From Clostridiales bacterium (lineage in GTDB: Bacteria; Bacillota_A; Clostridia; Lachnospirales; Lachnospiraceae), in assembly GCA_030154385.1 (NCBI GenBank), contig JASKJZ010000148.1:1-6419 (forward strand): a stretch of 6,419 nucleotides of DNA. The letters run 5' to 3'. Within the stretch, counting starts at the first letter, position 1. Every line of letters starts with the position of its first letter. The translations under genes were made by a program, and so were the position numbers. The notes beneath the pieces are model-generated. The model was not told where the DNA came from, did no database searches, and saw only the letters and a program-made list of their open reading frames with translations. Positions 5,264 to 6,419 of this stretch are shown here, one piece after another.

Positions 5264-6251
5264 GCGAATCCTCCTTTTCTTTCTCTTGCATGTGACTTTC
5301 CTTCCCTTCCTTTTTTACACCCAGGCGATAACGTTTTTGCAAACGTCTGCCAATCAAAAATACGAGAATTAGGGCAATTGCCCATATAATCAGATATGGT
5401 ATGGAGCTTACAAACCAAATGACAAAGTTTTTGCCGCCTTCCGAAATTTCATATAGATTTTTTGAAAAATTCGCTTTGATTTTTTCTCCCATTGTTTTTG
5501 TTTCAGTCGGTGTCTCTCGCCGCACCTCATTAATATTTAATGTAACGGTACTATAATTGACCTGATTGTCAAAGGTACGAAGCTGTGATTCATAGGATTC
5601 AATTTCATAGCGTACATTCGTAAGCTGGGACTGTATCGTAATGATATCATCGACCTTCTTTGCGAGTTCTAACATCTTCATCAGACTTTCTTGTTCTGCT
5701 CGCAGAGCCTTTATATGACTATCCAAGTCGACATATTGAAGGGTTACGTCCTGTACATTTTCCGTTTTACTCGTCACATTTGCATTTTCATTGTTTGTAA
5801 CATCTGTTACAAAGGCGTTTAGCTTTTCAGCCGGAATCCGTATGGTTAGGTTGGCATACCGCATACTATCATAAGAGTAGCTATTCCCGCTAACATCTGA
5901 GCTTTCTACATAACCGCCCAGCTCCTCAATTTTTTGTGTAAGACTATTTAATAGTGTATCAAACTCCTTGGTTTCCGCTGTCATATATACATTTTTTATT
6001 AATTTTTGAGTGCTGCTTTGTACCTCACCCGAATCTACACTCGTGCTGCTCGTTAATGCTTCATCCCGGGTGTCATTAGCCACAACCTGTGATCCATTGT
6101 CTGCCGTCATTTCCGCAGTATCATATGCTACTTGTGCCGATTCTGTCGTCATTTCCGAAGGCGCCGTACTATCCTTTTTTGAACTTCCACAGCCCACTGC
6201 TGCGAATAAAATACCCATCATTAAAATACCTGCATACATTTTCTTTTTCAT
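5253..6251 (-). CDS. DUF4349 lipoprotein with C-terminal membrane segment
   Basis: The product is a 332-residue protein of the DUF4349 family, whose function is not known. A lipoprotein signal ends in AAVGC, with the lipidated Cys21. A Ser/Thr/Asp-rich low-complexity linker follows (about 23-82). The DUF4349 region begins at KLIKNVYMTAET (83-94) and includes LGGYVESSDVSG (111-122), LTIRIPAEKLNAFV (135-148) and YVDLDSHIKALRAEQ (173-187). A probable coiled coil runs to about 226, then VNYSTVTLNI. A membrane segment spans about 275-301, and the tail is short and highly charged, ending in KEKEDSHES. It thus appears anchored at both ends, with an extracytoplasmic middle. ATG at 6251 has AAAGGAG with 8-nt spacing, right behind the stop of the upstream gene. 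It overlaps the BsuPI-like gene by 11 nt. The cassette's promoter must lie outside the window. Confidence 0.88.
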   Translation of the reverse strand: MKKKMYAGILMMGILFAAVGCGSSKKDSTAPSEMTTESAQVAYDTAEMTADNGSQVVANDTRDEALTSSTSVDSGEVQSSTQKLIKNVYMTAETKEFDTLLNSLTQKIEELGGYVESSDVSGNSYSYDSMRYANLTIRIPAEKLNAFVTDVTNNENANVTSKTENVQDVTLQYVDLDSHIKALRAEQESLMKMLELAKKVDDIITIQSQLTNVRYEIESYESQLRTFDNQVNYSTVTLNINEVRRETPTETKTMGEKIKANFSKNLYEISEGGKNFVIWFVSSIPYLIIWAIALILVFLIGRRLQKRYRLGVKKEGKESHMQEKEKEDSHES

Positions 6252-6266
6252 ATATAATACTCCTTT

Positions 6267-6419
6267 CTATTCTTCAACTTTTATGATTAAGGAAACTTCC
6301 TTATCGTTGATTTGACGAGTTAGTGTAAGCTCTCCTCCACCGCGTTTCACTCCAAATTTTTGTAGGTCAAAACTCTCTTCTATCGACTCTCCCGCTGCTA
6401 ATATACTTGCGCTCTCAGA
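6267..6419 (-). CDS. 3' end of an unidentified gene (last 50 codons)
   Basis: An open frame enters from the high-coordinate edge and ends with TAG at 6267-6269. The visible C-terminal 50 residues contain ILAAGESIEESFDLQKFG, then a Gly-rich turn GGGEL and alternating hydrophobic strands ending in SLIIKVEE. The pattern of a Gly-Glu-Ser turn followed by an FDL strand and final beta-strands resembles the end of bacterial immunoglobulin-like domains, but the fragment is too short to name the protein. Its stop codon touches the ribosome site of the DUF4349 gene (6260-6266), and the start-to-stop gap is 15 nt, so it is very likely part of the same operon. That this is coding is supported by the intact frame and the tight spacing. 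Confidence 0.7.
   Translation of the reverse strand, partial: SESASILAAGESIEESFDLQKFGVKRGGGELTLTRQINDKEVSLIIKVEE

Noticed and set aside
6010..6315. Plus-strand open frames opposite the 5' end of the DUF4349 gene
   Set aside because: They overlap a well supported lipoprotein gene and a partial gene on the other strand and have no recognisable product.
1..6419. Mobile elements, CRISPR arrays, tRNA, rRNA or SRP RNA
   Set aside because: I found no transposase or integrase gene, no regularly spaced repeats, no cloverleaf-like segment and no scRNA-like hairpin. All gaps are under 130 nt and are explained by promoters, leaders and terminators.

Overview
The window is a compact, entirely minus-strand stretch of core translation and secretion genes. 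It comes from a low-to-moderate G+C Gram-positive bacterium, most likely a member of the Clostridia, and the protein style suggests Lachnospiraceae (inferred, not proven). The evidence is the Firmicutes gene order ylxM-ffh-rpsP-khpA-rimM-trmD-rplS-lepB, strong AGGAGG-type ribosome binding sites, sigma-A-type promoters and AT-rich intergenic regions. Genes are described in transcription order, from high to low coordinates.

Region 1 (6419 to about 4765) is an envelope cassette. It holds the last 50 codons of an unidentified protein (6267-6419), a 332-residue DUF4349 lipoprotein with a C-terminal membrane segment (5253-6251), and a 149-residue secreted protein with a BsuPI-like domain (4814-5263). 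The genes are tightly packed: each Shine-Dalgarno (SD) sequence abuts or overlaps the end of the gene before it. The cassette ends in a terminator with a 13-bp perfect stem.

Region 2 (4786 to 2398) starts with a near-consensus promoter (TTGACA-17-TATACT) whose -35 box lies inside the 3' arm of that terminator. It drives ylxM, ffh (SRP GTPase), rpsP (S16) and khpA (KH-domain RNA-binding protein), and closes with an 11-bp hairpin with a TTCG loop and T tract.

Region 3 (2372 to 583) holds rimM and trmD, which lie downstream of that internal terminator and have no visible promoter of their own. rplS (L19) follows with its own promoter, an approximately 85-nt leader carrying a candidate L19-type regulatory structure, and a strong terminator. 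This layout would give high S16 and L19 but low RimM and TrmD output.

Region 4 (566 to 1) is lepB (type I signal peptidase), cut by the window edge just before its C-terminus, with a candidate promoter of its own.

Functionally, RimM, S16, L19, TrmD and KhpA serve ribosome assembly, tRNA modification and RNA binding. Ffh and YlxM target nascent secretory proteins to the membrane, and LepB removes their signal peptides. I see no mobile element, CRISPR array, tRNA or rRNA. No radically new system is visible. The most interesting content is the regulatory architecture and the uncharacterised envelope cassette.
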